DNA from: JAAYEL01 sp964345835
GTDB lineage: Bacteria > Bacillota > Clostridia > Tissierellales > Peptoniphilaceae
Assembly: GCA_964345835.1 (NCBI GenBank)
Contig: CAYFSL010000005.1
Span: 1-64,000 of the forward strand
Direction of reading: 5' to 3'
Length of the DNA stretch: 64,000 bases
Of this stretch, positions 33,957 to 42,620 are shown piece after piece; within the stretch, counting starts at the first letter, position 1, and each line of letters starts with the position of its first letter. The notes under the pieces were generated by a model that saw only the letters and a list, made by a program, of their open reading frames with translations, was not told the DNA's origin and searched no databases. The position numbers and the translations under genes were made by a program.

Positions 33957-35847
33957 TGCTTCTCCTTCTTAGGCTTTCTAAGTGAATTAAAAGGACATTT
34001 ATATCAGCAGGACTAACTCCAGATATTCTAGATGCCTGACCAACAGATAGGGGGCGGTAGTCATTTAGTTTTTGAGCTGCCTCCTTCTTAAGTCCCTTAA
34101 TTTCATTATAATCGGAAATTAACGAAAGTTTCTTTCCTTCTAACTTCTTAAAATTTGCTATCTGAAGATTTTGCTTGGCAATATATCCTTCATACTTTAT
34201 TTGAGTTTCAATTTCCAACCTATACTGTCTTGGTATAGCTGGTCTATCTGGATCAAGTACTTTTAAAGACTTATAAGTCAATTCTGGTCTTTTTATTAAT
34301 TCATATATAGTAGATCCTGTTTTTAGGGGACTAGAATTTAACTCTATAAGGATTTTGTTGATTTCTTCCTTCGGATTTATATGAATCGATTTTAAGCGGT
34401 CTAATTCGCTTTCTATGACCTTTTTCTTTTCAAGCATAAGATTGTACCTCTCATCCGAAACTAAGCCCAAATCATGGCCTTTTTGAGACAGCCTTAAATC
34501 GGCGTTATCCTGACGCAAGGCTAGCCTATACTCTGCTCTTGAGGTCATCATACGGTAAGGTTCATTTGTACCTTTAGTGATTAGGTCATCTATTAGGACC
34601 CCGATATAGGCTTCAGACCTATCAAGGATAAAGGGTTCTTTGCCATCGATTTTTAATACGGCGTTTATCCCTGCCATAAGTCCTTGAGCAGCAGCTTCCT
34701 CGTACCCTGAAGTCCCATTTATCTGACCTGCAAAAAATAGTCCGTCGACTTGTTTAGACTCAAGGCTTAGTTTTAATCTAGTCGAGTCAATACAGTCATA
34801 TTCAATTCCATAGGCTGACCTCATTATCTGAACATTTTCTAGTCCTATAATAGTCTTGTATAGCCTTTTTTGAACTTCTTCTGGTAGGGTAGAACTTACC
34901 CCTTGAACATACATTTCGTCGGTGTCTAGGCCTTCTGGTTCTATAAAGACCTGGTGGCTGTCCCTGTCAGCAAATCTTACTACCTTGTCTTCTATCGAAG
35001 GACAATATCTAGGGCCAACCCCCTTAACTAAGCCAGCATACATGGGGGACCTGTGAAGGTTCTCCCTAATAATTTCATGGGTCTCATTAGTGGTATAGGT
35101 TAAATAGCATAATTCTTGCTTTTTATTAAAGTCCTTACCAATATTTAAGAATGAAAACGGGATTACTTCCTCATCTCCATATTGTTTCTCCATGACTGAA
35201 AGGTCTAGGCTCTTCTTATGAACCCTAGCCGGTGTTCCCGTCTTGAACCTCCTTAAGTAAATATCATTATCTAATAGGCTTTTTGAAAAGTCAATTGATG
35301 CCTTAAGGCCGTGAGGTCCTGATGTGTATTGAAGCTCTCCCATCATAATAAGTCCATTTAAATAGGTTCCAGTAGCTACAATTACGGCTTTTGCATGGTA
35401 AATAGCACCAGTCATTGACTTAACCCCAGTAACTTTCCCGCCTTCTACAACCAAGTCCTTAGCCTCTGTTTCCACCAAAATAAGATTATCTTGATTCTCA
35501 ATAATCTTCTTCATTTCTGTGTGGTAAAGTTTTTTATCCGCTTGAACTCTAAGAGAGTGGATTGCTGGACCTTTAGAAGTATTAAGCATCCTAGACTGGA
35601 TAAATGATTTATCTATTGTCAGAGCCATTTCTCCACCTAAAGCATCTACCTCTCTTACCAGGTGTCCCTTGCCTGTACCTCCAATGTTGGGGTTACATGG
35701 CATATCGGCTATTGATTCCATACTGATTGTCATAATAAGTGTTTTTTTGCCTAATCTTGCGGAAGCAAGGGCTGCTTCTATACCGGCATGACCTGCCCCT
35801 ATAACGACTACATCATAATAGCCTTCATCATAAGTAATTTCTTCCAT
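33946..35847 (-). CDS. mnmG: tRNA uridine-5-carboxymethylaminomethyl enzyme MnmG (GidA)
   Basis: The 633-residue FAD enzyme works with MnmE to modify U34 of tRNAs. It has the FAD motif VVVIGAGHAGIEAALA, CNPNIGGTGKGHLVREVDALGG and the C-terminal MnmE-binding helices (GYEGYIAKQ-like YEGYIAKQNLQIANFKK). Start ATG 35847 follows AAGGAG; the open frame upstream lies in the end of mnmE. Confidence 0.97.
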   Translation of the reverse strand: MEEITYDEGYYDVVVIGAGHAGIEAALASARLGKKTLIMTISMESIADMPCNPNIGGTGKGHLVREVDALGGEMALTIDKSFIQSRMLNTSKGPAIHSLRVQADKKLYHTEMKKIIENQDNLILVETEAKDLVVEGGKVTGVKSMTGAIYHAKAVIVATGTYLNGLIMMGELQYTSGPHGLKASIDFSKSLLDNDIYLRRFKTGTPARVHKKSLDLSVMEKQYGDEEVIPFSFLNIGKDFNKKQELCYLTYTTNETHEIIRENLHRSPMYAGLVKGVGPRYCPSIEDKVVRFADRDSHQVFIEPEGLDTDEMYVQGVSSTLPEEVQKRLYKTIIGLENVQIMRSAYGIEYDCIDSTRLKLSLESKQVDGLFFAGQINGTSGYEEAAAQGLMAGINAVLKIDGKEPFILDRSEAYIGVLIDDLITKGTNEPYRMMTSRAEYRLALRQDNADLRLSQKGHDLGLVSDERYNLMLEKKKVIESELDRLKSIHINPKEEINKILIELNSSPLKTGSTIYELIKRPELTYKSLKVLDPDRPAIPRQYRLEIETQIKYEGYIAKQNLQIANFKKLEGKKLSLISDYNEIKGLKKEAAQKLNDYRPLSVGQASRISGVSPADINVLLIHLESLRRRSNAN

Positions 35848-35855
35848 AATACTCC

Positions 35856-37229
35856 TTACTTTCCAACGCAAAAGTCGTTGAATATCTTATTTAATACATC
35901 TTCGTCAATATTTTCACCAGTGATTTCGCTCAGGTATTCATAGCAATTGTTAAGGTCGATTTCAACTGCATCAAGTGGAAATCCTGCCCTTATATCGTTT
36001 AAGCAAGATTCAAGGGATCCAATCGCTTTTTCAATTAGGTTTCTATGCCTAATGTTGGTTATTAGGCTGTCATCGTTAGTCTGGATTTGGCCGTCAAAAA
36101 ACATGTCTATTATGGCATTTTCCAGGTCTTTTATACCCTCTTGTCTGGTTATTGACATATCTATGATGGTCTTTTCCTTGAACCTATCTTTTATTTCGTC
36201 CCTATCTATCTTAATATCTAAATCCTGTTTATTAAGCAAGATTATTGACTTTCTTCTAGATAAAAGGTCTGCTATTTTTTCATCTTCATCGTCAAAATCC
36301 CTACTCATATCAAATATTCCAATGACCAGGTCCGATTCATTGATTAGGGAAATACTTTTTTCTACCCCGATTGATTCAACTATATCCTCTGTATCTCTTA
36401 TACCAGCTGTATCAATTAGCTTAATTGATACCCCCCCTAGGTCTATATATTCTTCTATAGTATCTCTAGTTGTGCCCGGAATATCTGTAACTATTGCCCT
36501 ATTTTCTTTAAGAAGGGCATTAAGCAAAGAAGACTTGCCAACATTAGGCTTTCCAATGATTACAGTCTTTATACCTTCCCTTAATATTCTCCCCTTGTTA
36601 GAGGAATTATACATTTCTTTTAGCTTCTCAAGGACCTTATCACCTGTCTCAAGGACAGGCTCAATAGGTAGTTCATCCTGTTGGTCTTCCATAAAGTTTA
36701 TAGAATATTCCACCCTTGCTAGCATATTTAATATTTGATCTTTAAGGTCTTTAATTGTGTTTTTCAAGCCACCAGATAGCTGATTTAGTGAAGCTTCATA
36801 AGATTTATCGGTCTTGGCATCAATTAGGTCAATGACCGCTTCTGCTTGACTTAGGTCAAGTCTACCATTTAAAAAAGCCCTCTTGGTAAATTCACCTCTT
36901 TCGGCTAAAAAAGCCCCCTTATTTAATAAGACTTCTAATACTTTTTTTACCGCAACACTCCCACCATGGCAATATATTTCCACCATATCTTCCCTAGTAT
37001 AAGTATAAGGCCCCTTCATAAATACCATAAGAACCTCGTCTACTAAGCTATCACCATCAAAGATATGCCCATATTCCATATATCTATGCTTAATATCCTC
37101 TAATGGCTTGCCCTTTATATTTTTAAATACAGCCCTTCCTATTATATGGGATTCGGGGCCAGACATCCTGACTATACCGATTCCCGCTTCTCCTATGGCT
37201 GTAGAAATCGCAGCTATTGTTTTTTCCAT
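35856..37229 (-). CDS. mnmE: tRNA modification GTPase MnmE (TrmE)
   Basis: The 457-residue GTPase has an N-terminal folate-binding domain and a G domain (P-loop GKPNVGKSSLLN, DIPGTTRDT, DTAGIRDTED, NKQD). It ends in the essential C-terminal CVGK. With MnmG it makes cmnm5U34. It is the first gene of mnmE-mnmG-rsmG, just downstream of the khpB terminator and with its own promoter. Confidence 0.97.
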   Translation of the reverse strand: MEKTIAAISTAIGEAGIGIVRMSGPESHIIGRAVFKNIKGKPLEDIKHRYMEYGHIFDGDSLVDEVLMVFMKGPYTYTREDMVEIYCHGGSVAVKKVLEVLLNKGAFLAERGEFTKRAFLNGRLDLSQAEAVIDLIDAKTDKSYEASLNQLSGGLKNTIKDLKDQILNMLARVEYSINFMEDQQDELPIEPVLETGDKVLEKLKEMYNSSNKGRILREGIKTVIIGKPNVGKSSLLNALLKENRAIVTDIPGTTRDTIEEYIDLGGVSIKLIDTAGIRDTEDIVESIGVEKSISLINESDLVIGIFDMSRDFDDEDEKIADLLSRRKSIILLNKQDLDIKIDRDEIKDRFKEKTIIDMSITRQEGIKDLENAIIDMFFDGQIQTNDDSLITNIRHRNLIEKAIGSLESCLNDIRAGFPLDAVEIDLNNCYEYLSEITGENIDEDVLNKIFNDFCVGK

Positions 37230-37266
37230 ATTTATTGCTCCATGATTTATCTTTTAAAGCAGTAGA

Positions 37267-37296
37267 ATTATATACCACTTTTTAATAATTTCCTAA
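37267..37296 (-). promoter_or_regulatory. Candidate promoter of mnmE-mnmG-rsmG
   Basis: TTAGGA (37291-37296) and TATAAT (37267-37272) on the minus strand, 18 bp apart. It follows the khpB terminator, so the origin-left block is at least two transcription units. Confidence 0.5.
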
Positions 37297-37325
37297 TCCT
37301 CTATTATTATATCTTAAAATAAATA

Positions 37326-37353
37326 TATAAAAACTCCCCAGATTGGGGAGTTT
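37326..37353 (-). terminator. Terminator of the rpmH-rnpA-yidD-yidC-khpB unit
   Basis: AAACTCCCC and GGGGAGTTT form a tight GC-rich hairpin with a 6-base loop, followed by TTATATATTT on the minus strand. It lies within 5 bp of the khpB stop. Confidence 0.85.
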
Positions 37354-37354
37354 G

Positions 37355-38320
37355 TTAGTCTTTATATTTGATTATTACCTTCCTATTAGGAAAGCTTCCT
37401 TGTGATATTGTCTCAACTTCCTTATACTTTTGAAGGGCATAGTGAACTATACGTCTTTCATATGAATTCATCGGATCTAAAGCAATTGATTTTTTTGTTT
37501 TAATAACCTTGAAAGCAAGCTTCCTAGCGTTGTTTTCTATAGCTTCCTTTCTCCTATTCCTGTAGTTAGCAACGTCAATTGTTACCCTGCAGAAATCTTT
37601 CGCATGCTTATTTGTCAATAAATTCAGGATATATTGAAGCGAGTCAAGTGTTTCTCCCTTTCTACCAATGATAATACCAGTATCTTCTTCCGAGATATCA
37701 ACAAGATTATAGTTTATAGAATTTTCGTCAATATCAACTTCTACACTGGCCTTGATATGCATATATTGCAAAATATCTTCTAAGTTCTTTTGGCTTTCTA
37801 CAGCTAATTGATCTATAGATAGAAGATTAGGCTCTTCCATATCAAGCTTATCTTCTTTTTTATCAAGATTTTTACCATCAGAATCCTTTGACAATTCTTC
37901 TTTAATCTCAGTATTAACTTGTTTTTTCGTAGAGGAAGCTTCCTTTTCTCCTGCCAACTCAGAATATTTATCGCTTTTAACCTTAGCTTCTTCAGAAGCT
38001 TTTGCTTTTTTTAACTCTTCTTCCTTGGCTAATCTCTCTTTTTCAGCCTTTTTTTCAGCTTCAAGTCTTTTTTCTTTTTCAACTTTAGCTTTTTCTTCAG
38101 CCTCTTTTTTTTCACCATAGATATCATTAATATCTATCTTAAATTCTTCCTTTTGAGATATCTTAACTATGGCATCCTTGCTTCCAAATATACCTAAGAA
38201 GCCTGACTTAGCCTCTTCCAATACCTCAATTACAACCTCACTTCTAGATAACTCTAAATCTTTAAGTCCTAGTTCAACAGCCTCTTCAACTGTTTTTGCT
38301 GACTTTATAACCGATTTCAT
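37355..38320 (-). CDS. khpB: RNA-binding protein KhpB (Jag/EloR)
   Basis: The 321-residue protein has an N-terminal Jag domain (about 1-50, ending SGFLGIFGSKDA). A highly charged Lys/Glu/Ala linker of about 120 residues, probably helical, follows. A KH domain (GIIIGRKGETLDSLQ) and an R3H domain (NNARKLAFKV...) end it. With KhpA it binds RNA and influences cell elongation in cocci. Start ATG 38320 is chosen over TTG 38326 because AAGGAG sits six bases before it. It follows yidC by 10 bp. Confidence 0.94.
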   Translation of the reverse strand: MKSVIKSAKTVEEAVELGLKDLELSRSEVVIEVLEEAKSGFLGIFGSKDAIVKISQKEEFKIDINDIYGEKKEAEEKAKVEKEKRLEAEKKAEKERLAKEEELKKAKASEEAKVKSDKYSELAGEKEASSTKKQVNTEIKEELSKDSDGKNLDKKEDKLDMEEPNLLSIDQLAVESQKNLEDILQYMHIKASVEVDIDENSINYNLVDISEEDTGIIIGRKGETLDSLQYILNLLTNKHAKDFCRVTIDVANYRNRRKEAIENNARKLAFKVIKTKKSIALDPMNSYERRIVHYALQKYKEVETISQGSFPNRKVIIKYKD

Positions 38321-38330
38321 TTCCAACTCC

Positions 38331-39044
38331 TTACGCTTCTTGCTTTCGTGCTGAAAAAGCCTTAGTAATCAACTTTACAATGATTTCTATAATATTACCA
38401 GCTACCCAATATAAAACAAGTCCAGAAGGTAGAGTTCTAAATACAAAGAAAAATACCAGTGGGAATATATATAGCATCATCTTTTGAGTCTGCATAGCAC
38501 CAGCAGGTGCACCTGGAGTGTTTGTACTGCTTAGGAAACTTACTAAAAATTGTGTTAATGAGTTTAGTATAGCTAATACAAAACCAGTCGGATCCATTAA
38601 TGATAAATCTTTTATCCAGAAGAAGTTCTTAGCTATAGTATCTATCTTTTTTGGATCATCAAATAAGTAACGTTGTGGTTCCCTAATTACGTTGAATAGG
38701 GCAATCACTATAATCATTTGAATGATCATCATCAAGCAGCTTGAGCAACCAGCCCCAGCTACATTATGTTCCTTTTGAAGCTCTTGTACCTTTTGTGAAT
38801 AAATTTTTTGGTCGTAGCCATATTTCTTCTTAAGCTCTTCCATCTGCGGTTGCAGGGACTGAGCCTTTTGACTCTGCTTAGTTGATTGAATAGTTAAAGG
38901 GATTGTAATCAGCTTATAAATAACCGCCATAATTAATAGGGCAATCGCATAATATGATATAATGACAGGTTCATTACCTAAACCTACCAAATAGTTATAT
39001 ATAAACCTAAATAACTTTCCTATAATCTGACTTAAAAACGCCAC
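38331..39044 (-). CDS. yidC: Membrane protein insertase YidC
   Basis: The 237-residue Oxa1/YidC insertase has about five membrane segments. It has the short Gram-positive form without a large periplasmic domain, but no lipobox is visible. The cytoplasmic hairpin (MEELKKKYG...QKVQELQKEHNV) and the conserved arginine region before TM2 are present. It inserts membrane proteins alone or with Sec. It lies in the conserved rnpA-yidD-yidC-khpB order. Confidence 0.95.
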   Translation of the reverse strand: MAFLSQIIGKLFRFIYNYLVGLGNEPVIISYYAIALLIMAVIYKLITIPLTIQSTKQSQKAQSLQPQMEELKKKYGYDQKIYSQKVQELQKEHNVAGAGCSSCLMMIIQMIIVIALFNVIREPQRYLFDDPKKIDTIAKNFFWIKDLSLMDPTGFVLAILNSLTQFLVSFLSSTNTPGAPAGAMQTQKMMLYIFPLVFFFVFRTLPSGLVLYWVAGNIIEIIVKLITKAFSARKQEA

Positions 39045-39053
39045 TTATTCCTC

Positions 39054-39266
39054 CTATTTAAGCGGATCATAGCCGCCCTTACTGAATGGATTACACCTCA
39101 ATATCCTCCAACTACTCAAGAAAAATGCCTTAAAAAAATTATATTTTTGAAAGGCTTCAAGAGCATACTGGGAGCAGCTAGGCGTATACCTGCACTTTCC
39201 TTGTCCCAGTAAGGGGGATATAAACTTTCGATATGATTTGATTAAAAATATAAATATCTTGTTCAT
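39054..39266 (-). CDS. yidD: Membrane protein insertion efficiency factor YidD
   Basis: The 70-residue YidD (DUF37) has the diagnostic CRYTPSCSQYALEAF and RCNPFSKGGYDPL. An amphipathic N-terminal helix attaches it to the inner side of the membrane near YidC. It overlaps rnpA by 4 bp. Confidence 0.96.
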   Translation of the reverse strand: MNKIFIFLIKSYRKFISPLLGQGKCRYTPSCSQYALEAFQKYNFFKAFFLSSWRILRCNPFSKGGYDPLK

Positions 39267-39601
39267 TTTTTTCTTCTTTTGGAAAATGATAGGCAGTGAA
39301 AAAGACTCTTCTCTAGCTCCTTATAACTTAAGTCAATACAATTGCTCTTGGGTAGGATAATATAGTCGAAACCATCCTCAAATCCTGCTAGGTTCAATCT
39401 GATAATCTCTTTCAATCTTCTTCTAACTCTATTTCTCTTATTGGCTTTTCCAAATTTCCTAGATAAGGTAAATCCAAATCTCTTATTTTTAAGACCATTA
39501 TCTACAACATATATAGTAAAATTTCTATTGTAATATCTCTTGGACTTACGATAAGCTCTCGTAAAATCTTGACTTTTCTTAATCCTATATTTTTGTTCCA
39601 T
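39263..39601 (-). CDS. rnpA: Ribonuclease P protein component
   Basis: The 112-residue basic protein has the RNR motif in KANKRNRVRRRLKEIIR. It binds the RNase P RNA, not in this window, to mature tRNA 5' ends. It lies downstream of rpmH, with a terminator-like hairpin between them. Confidence 0.96.
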   Translation of the reverse strand: MEQKYRIKKSQDFTRAYRKSKRYYNRNFTIYVVDNGLKNKRFGFTLSRKFGKANKRNRVRRRLKEIIRLNLAGFEDGFDYIILPKSNCIDLSYKELEKSLFHCLSFSKRRKK

Positions 39602-39611
39602 TAATAATCCT

Positions 39612-39643
39612 AAAAAAAATATAATCTATGAATAACTCATAGA
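39612..39643 (-). terminator. Attenuator-like hairpin between rpmH and rnpA
   Basis: TCTATGAGTTATTCATAGA forms a 7-bp stem with a 5-base loop, followed on the minus strand by TTATATTTTTTTTAGG. It immediately follows the rpmH stop codon, before the rnpA ribosome binding site. It would let rpmH be expressed well above rnpA. Confidence 0.7.
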
Positions 39644-39778
39644 CTAAGCTGACAATCTTTTTCTTCCTTTTTTCCTTCTAGCTCTCAATACGTTTCTTCC
39701 GCCTGGAGTAGACATTCTTGCTCTGAATCCATGTTTTCTAGATTTTCTTCTATTGTTTGGTTGAAATGTTCTCTTCAT
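39644..39778 (-). CDS. rpmH: 50S ribosomal protein L34
   Basis: This 44-residue protein is very Arg/Lys-rich, with MKRTFQPNNRRKSRKHGFRARM, shown here only in part as MKRTFQP and HGFRARM, then the STPGGRNVLRARR core: a textbook L34. It marks the start of the leftward origin operon, driven by a consensus promoter. A strong AAGGAGGGG precedes the ATG. Confidence 0.98.
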   Translation of the reverse strand: MKRTFQPNNRRKSRKHGFRARMSTPGGRNVLRARRKKGRKRLSA

Positions 39779-39820
39779 TTTTTCCCCTCCTTACACAATG
39801 TTTATAAAATGCTAGCTTTT

Positions 39821-39849
39821 ATTATAAATTTATAGCCTAAAATTGTCAA
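39821..39849 (-). promoter_or_regulatory. Consensus sigma-A promoter of rpmH
   Basis: TTGACA (39844-39849) and TATAAT (39821-39826) with a 17-bp spacer, a perfect match to the vegetative consensus, as expected for a ribosomal protein gene. Confidence 0.92.
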
Positions 39850-39898
39850 GTTAAAGGAGCTTTTTTCTCCTAATTTACACATAATTAGAGTATAGTAG

Positions 39899-39904
39899 TA
39901 TAAT
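39899..39904 (+). promoter_or_regulatory. -10 element of the glycerophosphodiesterase gene
   Basis: TATAAT lies about 25 bp before the AGGAGG of the plus-strand gene. The best -35 (TTTACA at 39874) is 19 bp away, so the promoter call is modest. Confidence 0.4.
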
Positions 39905-39938
39905 GATAGTTAATTAATATATTTTTTAGGAGGAAGAA

Positions 39939-40748
39939 ATGACCTATATTATAATAACATTGCTAATAATACTATTAATCTACATATTTTTGTCGGCTCC
40001 ATCTTTTAAAAATGACCCAAGAATGGATAGTTTTTTATCCTATGACTATGCCCACAGGGGACTTTTTAATAACAAATCGGATGCTCCTGAAAATTCAATC
40101 AAAGCTATAGATTTAGCAGTTAAGGAATGTTATGGAATAGAGTTTGATATTAGACTTACAAAAGATGAGAAAATCGTAGTCTTCCATGATGATTCTTTAG
40201 AGAGAATGTGTGGGGAAGATATTGATATTAGAAGCTTGACCTATGAAGACCTATACTCCTACAAACTTTTACAATCTGACCAAGGAATTCCTTTATTTAT
40301 AGATGTCCTTAAAAAAGTAGATGGAAAAATCCCATTAATAATTGAACTAAAGTGTGAAAATAAGGATGTAGATATCCTTGCTAGCAAAGCATCTAAAATT
40401 TTGGATAAATATGATGGACAATTCATGGTAGAGTCCTTCAACCCTCTAGCTGTAAAGTGGTTTAGAAAAAATAGAAAAAAATTTATAAGGGGACAGCTAT
40501 CTGGAGGGCGTTTTAATAATACAAGTAGATTAGAAGGTTTTTTCCTATCTAATCTTTTGATCAACTTCCTTTCAAGGCCTAACTTTATTGCCTATGACCA
40601 CGAGTATACAGACAAAATTTCCTTAAAAATTCAAAAATATCTATGGAAGTCTACCATGGTTGCCTACACTGTAAAAACTAAGAAAGATTATGATGAAAAA
40701 AAAGACTTCTACGACATCATTATTTTTGAAGGATTTTACCCAAATTAA
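39939..40748 (+). CDS. Membrane-anchored glycerophosphodiester phosphodiesterase family protein
   Basis: The 269-residue protein has a single N-terminal membrane segment (1-17). A GDPD TIM barrel follows, with catalytic AHRG (HRGLFNNKSDAPENS), the metal site GIEFDIRLTKD, VVFHDD, and LIIELK further on. It hydrolyses glycerophosphodiesters or related polyol-phosphate links such as teichoic or phospholipid headgroups. It sits between rpmH and dnaA on the plus strand, where many Firmicutes have no gene. Confidence 0.9.
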   Translation: MTYIIITLLIILLIYIFLSAPSFKNDPRMDSFLSYDYAHRGLFNNKSDAPENSIKAIDLAVKECYGIEFDIRLTKDEKIVVFHDDSLERMCGEDIDIRSLTYEDLYSYKLLQSDQGIPLFIDVLKKVDGKIPLIIELKCENKDVDILASKASKILDKYDGQFMVESFNPLAVKWFRKNRKKFIRGQLSGGRFNNTSRLEGFFLSNLLINFLSRPNFIAYDHEYTDKISLKIQKYLWKSTMVAYTVKTKKDYDEKKDFYDIIIFEGFYPN

Positions 40749-41048
40749 ACTTTTGCACAATTGTGGATATCTTGAGTTTTGCCCTCAAAATTGGTATAAT
40801 AAGGGAAAATAAATAAAGTAATGCACATTTTCGAATAACTTGTCCACATTTGTGGATAAGTTGTAGATAATTTTATAGAAATACTTCTACAATTAGCTTG
40901 ATTTCAATGAATTTTATCCACAAAGCCCTGTATTAACAATATGCAAGCATTTTGTGGATATTTTATTGTATTTCCCTACAGATAGCTATTTGCCTATATT
41001 AAGGAAATTATAAATTGTGGATAAGATTGTTAACAACTAGGAGGACTT
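40749..41048. other. oriC upstream DnaA-box cluster and dnaA leader
   Basis: Seven DnaA boxes lie before dnaA. Exact TTATCCACA, either strand: 40851-40859, 40914-40922 and 41016-41024. One mismatch: 40762-40770, 40840-40848, 40862-40870 and 40953-40961. Boxes at 40840 and 40851 form a facing pair. The rest of this 300-bp gap is AT-rich and contains the dnaA promoter. It is the incA/incB-like half of a bipartite origin. Confidence 0.92.
40772..40800 (+). promoter_or_regulatory. Sigma-A promoter of dnaA
   Basis: TTGAGT (40772-40777) and TATAAT (40795-40800) with a 17-bp spacer. A DnaA box at 40762-40770 lies 1 bp upstream of the -35, a position suited to autoregulation by DnaA. The leader would be about 240 nt and carries six more boxes. 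Confidence 0.8.
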
Positions 41049-42461
41049 ATGGATGATCTGAATTTACTCTGGAGTCAGGTATCTAATGAACTTTTCAAAA
41101 AAATGATAGGAGCCCACTACAACGCCTTTATTAGGCCTCTTTCGCCCATAAAGCTTGATGAGGGCACCCTCTACATAAATGCTGTAACATCTATGATAAA
41201 AAATGTTGTCAGTAACAAGTATTTAGAGCCTATCCAGGCCGAATTTTCAAAAATTCTTAACGAGGATATTAAAGTTGTATTTTTAGACCCAAAAGATCCA
41301 AGTTTCGGCTTAATTCAAAAGGACCAAAAGGTATACGACTCTGGCCAGGTCGGTCTAATAAAAGAAGATATAGATGAAAAGAATAATAAAAATAGCTTTA
41401 CTTTTTACAATAGTGCTTTAAATCCAAGATATACCTTCGATAATTTTGTAAAGGGTAAAAGTAACGACTTCGCCTTGGCAGTAGCTACAAGCGTTGCTGA
41501 GGAGCCAGGTACTAACTACAACCCACTATTTATATATGGTGGGTCAGGCCTTGGAAAAACCCACTTGATGCAGGCTATTGGACATGCAATCTTGGAAAGG
41601 GAAAAAGATGCCAAGGTCCTTTATATAACAAGTGAAAATTTTATGAATGAATTTATTTCTACCATAACCGACAGTAAGAACTCTGTAATTAACTCCCAAA
41701 AATTTAGGGATAAGTACAGAAATGCTGATGTCTTAATGATTGATGATATCCAATTTATTGCTGGTAAAGAGGGGACCCAAGAAGAAATTTTCCATACCTT
41801 TAACTCCCTTAGAGAGGCTAAGAAGCAGATAATTTTAACCTCAGACAAGGTACCTAAAGATATTAAAAATCTAGAAGAAAGATTAGTTACCAGGTTTGAA
41901 GGGGGAATCCTTGCAGATATCCAGCTTCCAGACTACGAAACAAGGGTAGCAATCTTAAAGCATAAGATGAAGATGGATAAGATTGGTCCTGTCCCTAATA
42001 ATGTTATTGAATTTATAGCAACTAACATAACCTCCAGCATTAGGGAGCTTGAAGGGGCGATAATCAAGGTTATGGCCTATTACAACCTTAGATATAAAGA
42101 TAACCCTAATATTTCAGATGAAAACTTCCTAGAAGTTGCCAAGCAGGCTCTGGCTATAGAAGAGAAAAAGCCTAAAGAAATAACTTTAAGTTATATAAAA
42201 GAAGTTGTAGCTGACTACTACGAGATTAGCGTAGATGACCTGATTTCCACCTCTAGGCAGCAAAATATTGCAAGGCCTAGGCAGGTTGCCATGTATTTTT
42301 CAAGAAAAATGACTAACCTATCTCTTATTAAAATCGCAAATTCTTTTGATAGGGACCATTCTACAGTTATGCATGGGACTGATAAAATAGAAAAATTAAT
42401 AGAATCAAGCCTGGAGTTTAGTAAGGAAATAGACGAAATTAAGTCAATAATAAAGGGCTAA
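41049..42461 (+). CDS. dnaA: Chromosomal replication initiator DnaA
   Basis: The 470-residue DnaA has domain I, an acidic/Asn linker (about 100-135) and the AAA+ domain (Walker A GGSGLGKTHLMQ, Walker B VLMIDDIQFI, box VII arginine region). The DNA-binding domain IV carries the signature RPRQVAMYFSRK...DRDHSTVMHG. It opens oriC by binding the boxes on both sides of this gene and the DnaA-trios downstream. The ATG is preceded by AGGAGG. Confidence 0.98.
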   Translation: MDDLNLLWSQVSNELFKKMIGAHYNAFIRPLSPIKLDEGTLYINAVTSMIKNVVSNKYLEPIQAEFSKILNEDIKVVFLDPKDPSFGLIQKDQKVYDSGQVGLIKEDIDEKNNKNSFTFYNSALNPRYTFDNFVKGKSNDFALAVATSVAEEPGTNYNPLFIYGGSGLGKTHLMQAIGHAILEREKDAKVLYITSENFMNEFISTITDSKNSVINSQKFRDKYRNADVLMIDDIQFIAGKEGTQEEIFHTFNSLREAKKQIILTSDKVPKDIKNLEERLVTRFEGGILADIQLPDYETRVAILKHKMKMDKIGPVPNNVIEFIATNITSSIRELEGAIIKVMAYYNLRYKDNPNISDENFLEVAKQALAIEEKKPKEITLSYIKEVVADYYEISVDDLISTSRQQNIARPRQVAMYFSRKMTNLSLIKIANSFDRDHSTVMHGTDKIEKLIESSLEFSKEIDEIKSIIKG

Positions 42462-42610
42462 TGTGGATAAGTTTGATAATTGGGATTTTTTACCTTGGAC
42501 TTATCAACAAGCTTATGGTCATGTATTTTAGTTGAATTTCAACATTAACTTGACTTATCAACATATCAACAGCCCCTACTACTATTATTACTAATAATAT
42601 AAATATATAT
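42462..42610. other. oriC downstream DnaA boxes and unwinding element with DnaA-trios
   Basis: Boxes lie at 42462-42470 (exact), 42501-42509, 42555-42563 (both TTATCAACA) and 42563-42571 (ATATCAACA). The last two lead into a GC cluster (AGCCCC, 42571-42576), then at 42576-42600 CTA, CTA, CTA, TTA, TTA, CTA, ATA, ATA. Read on the other strand 3' to 5' this is GAT/AAT repeats, the DnaA-trio pattern known from Bacillus oriC, followed by a TA-rich tract. This is the likely site of first strand opening. Confidence 0.88.
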
Positions 42611-42620
42611 AGGAGAAAAA

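Noticed and set aside
35947..36738. 263-codon open frame on the plus strand opposite mnmE
   Set aside because: It is antisense to a clear full-length MnmE, has Ser/Ile-rich shadow composition, no ribosome binding site and no family motif.
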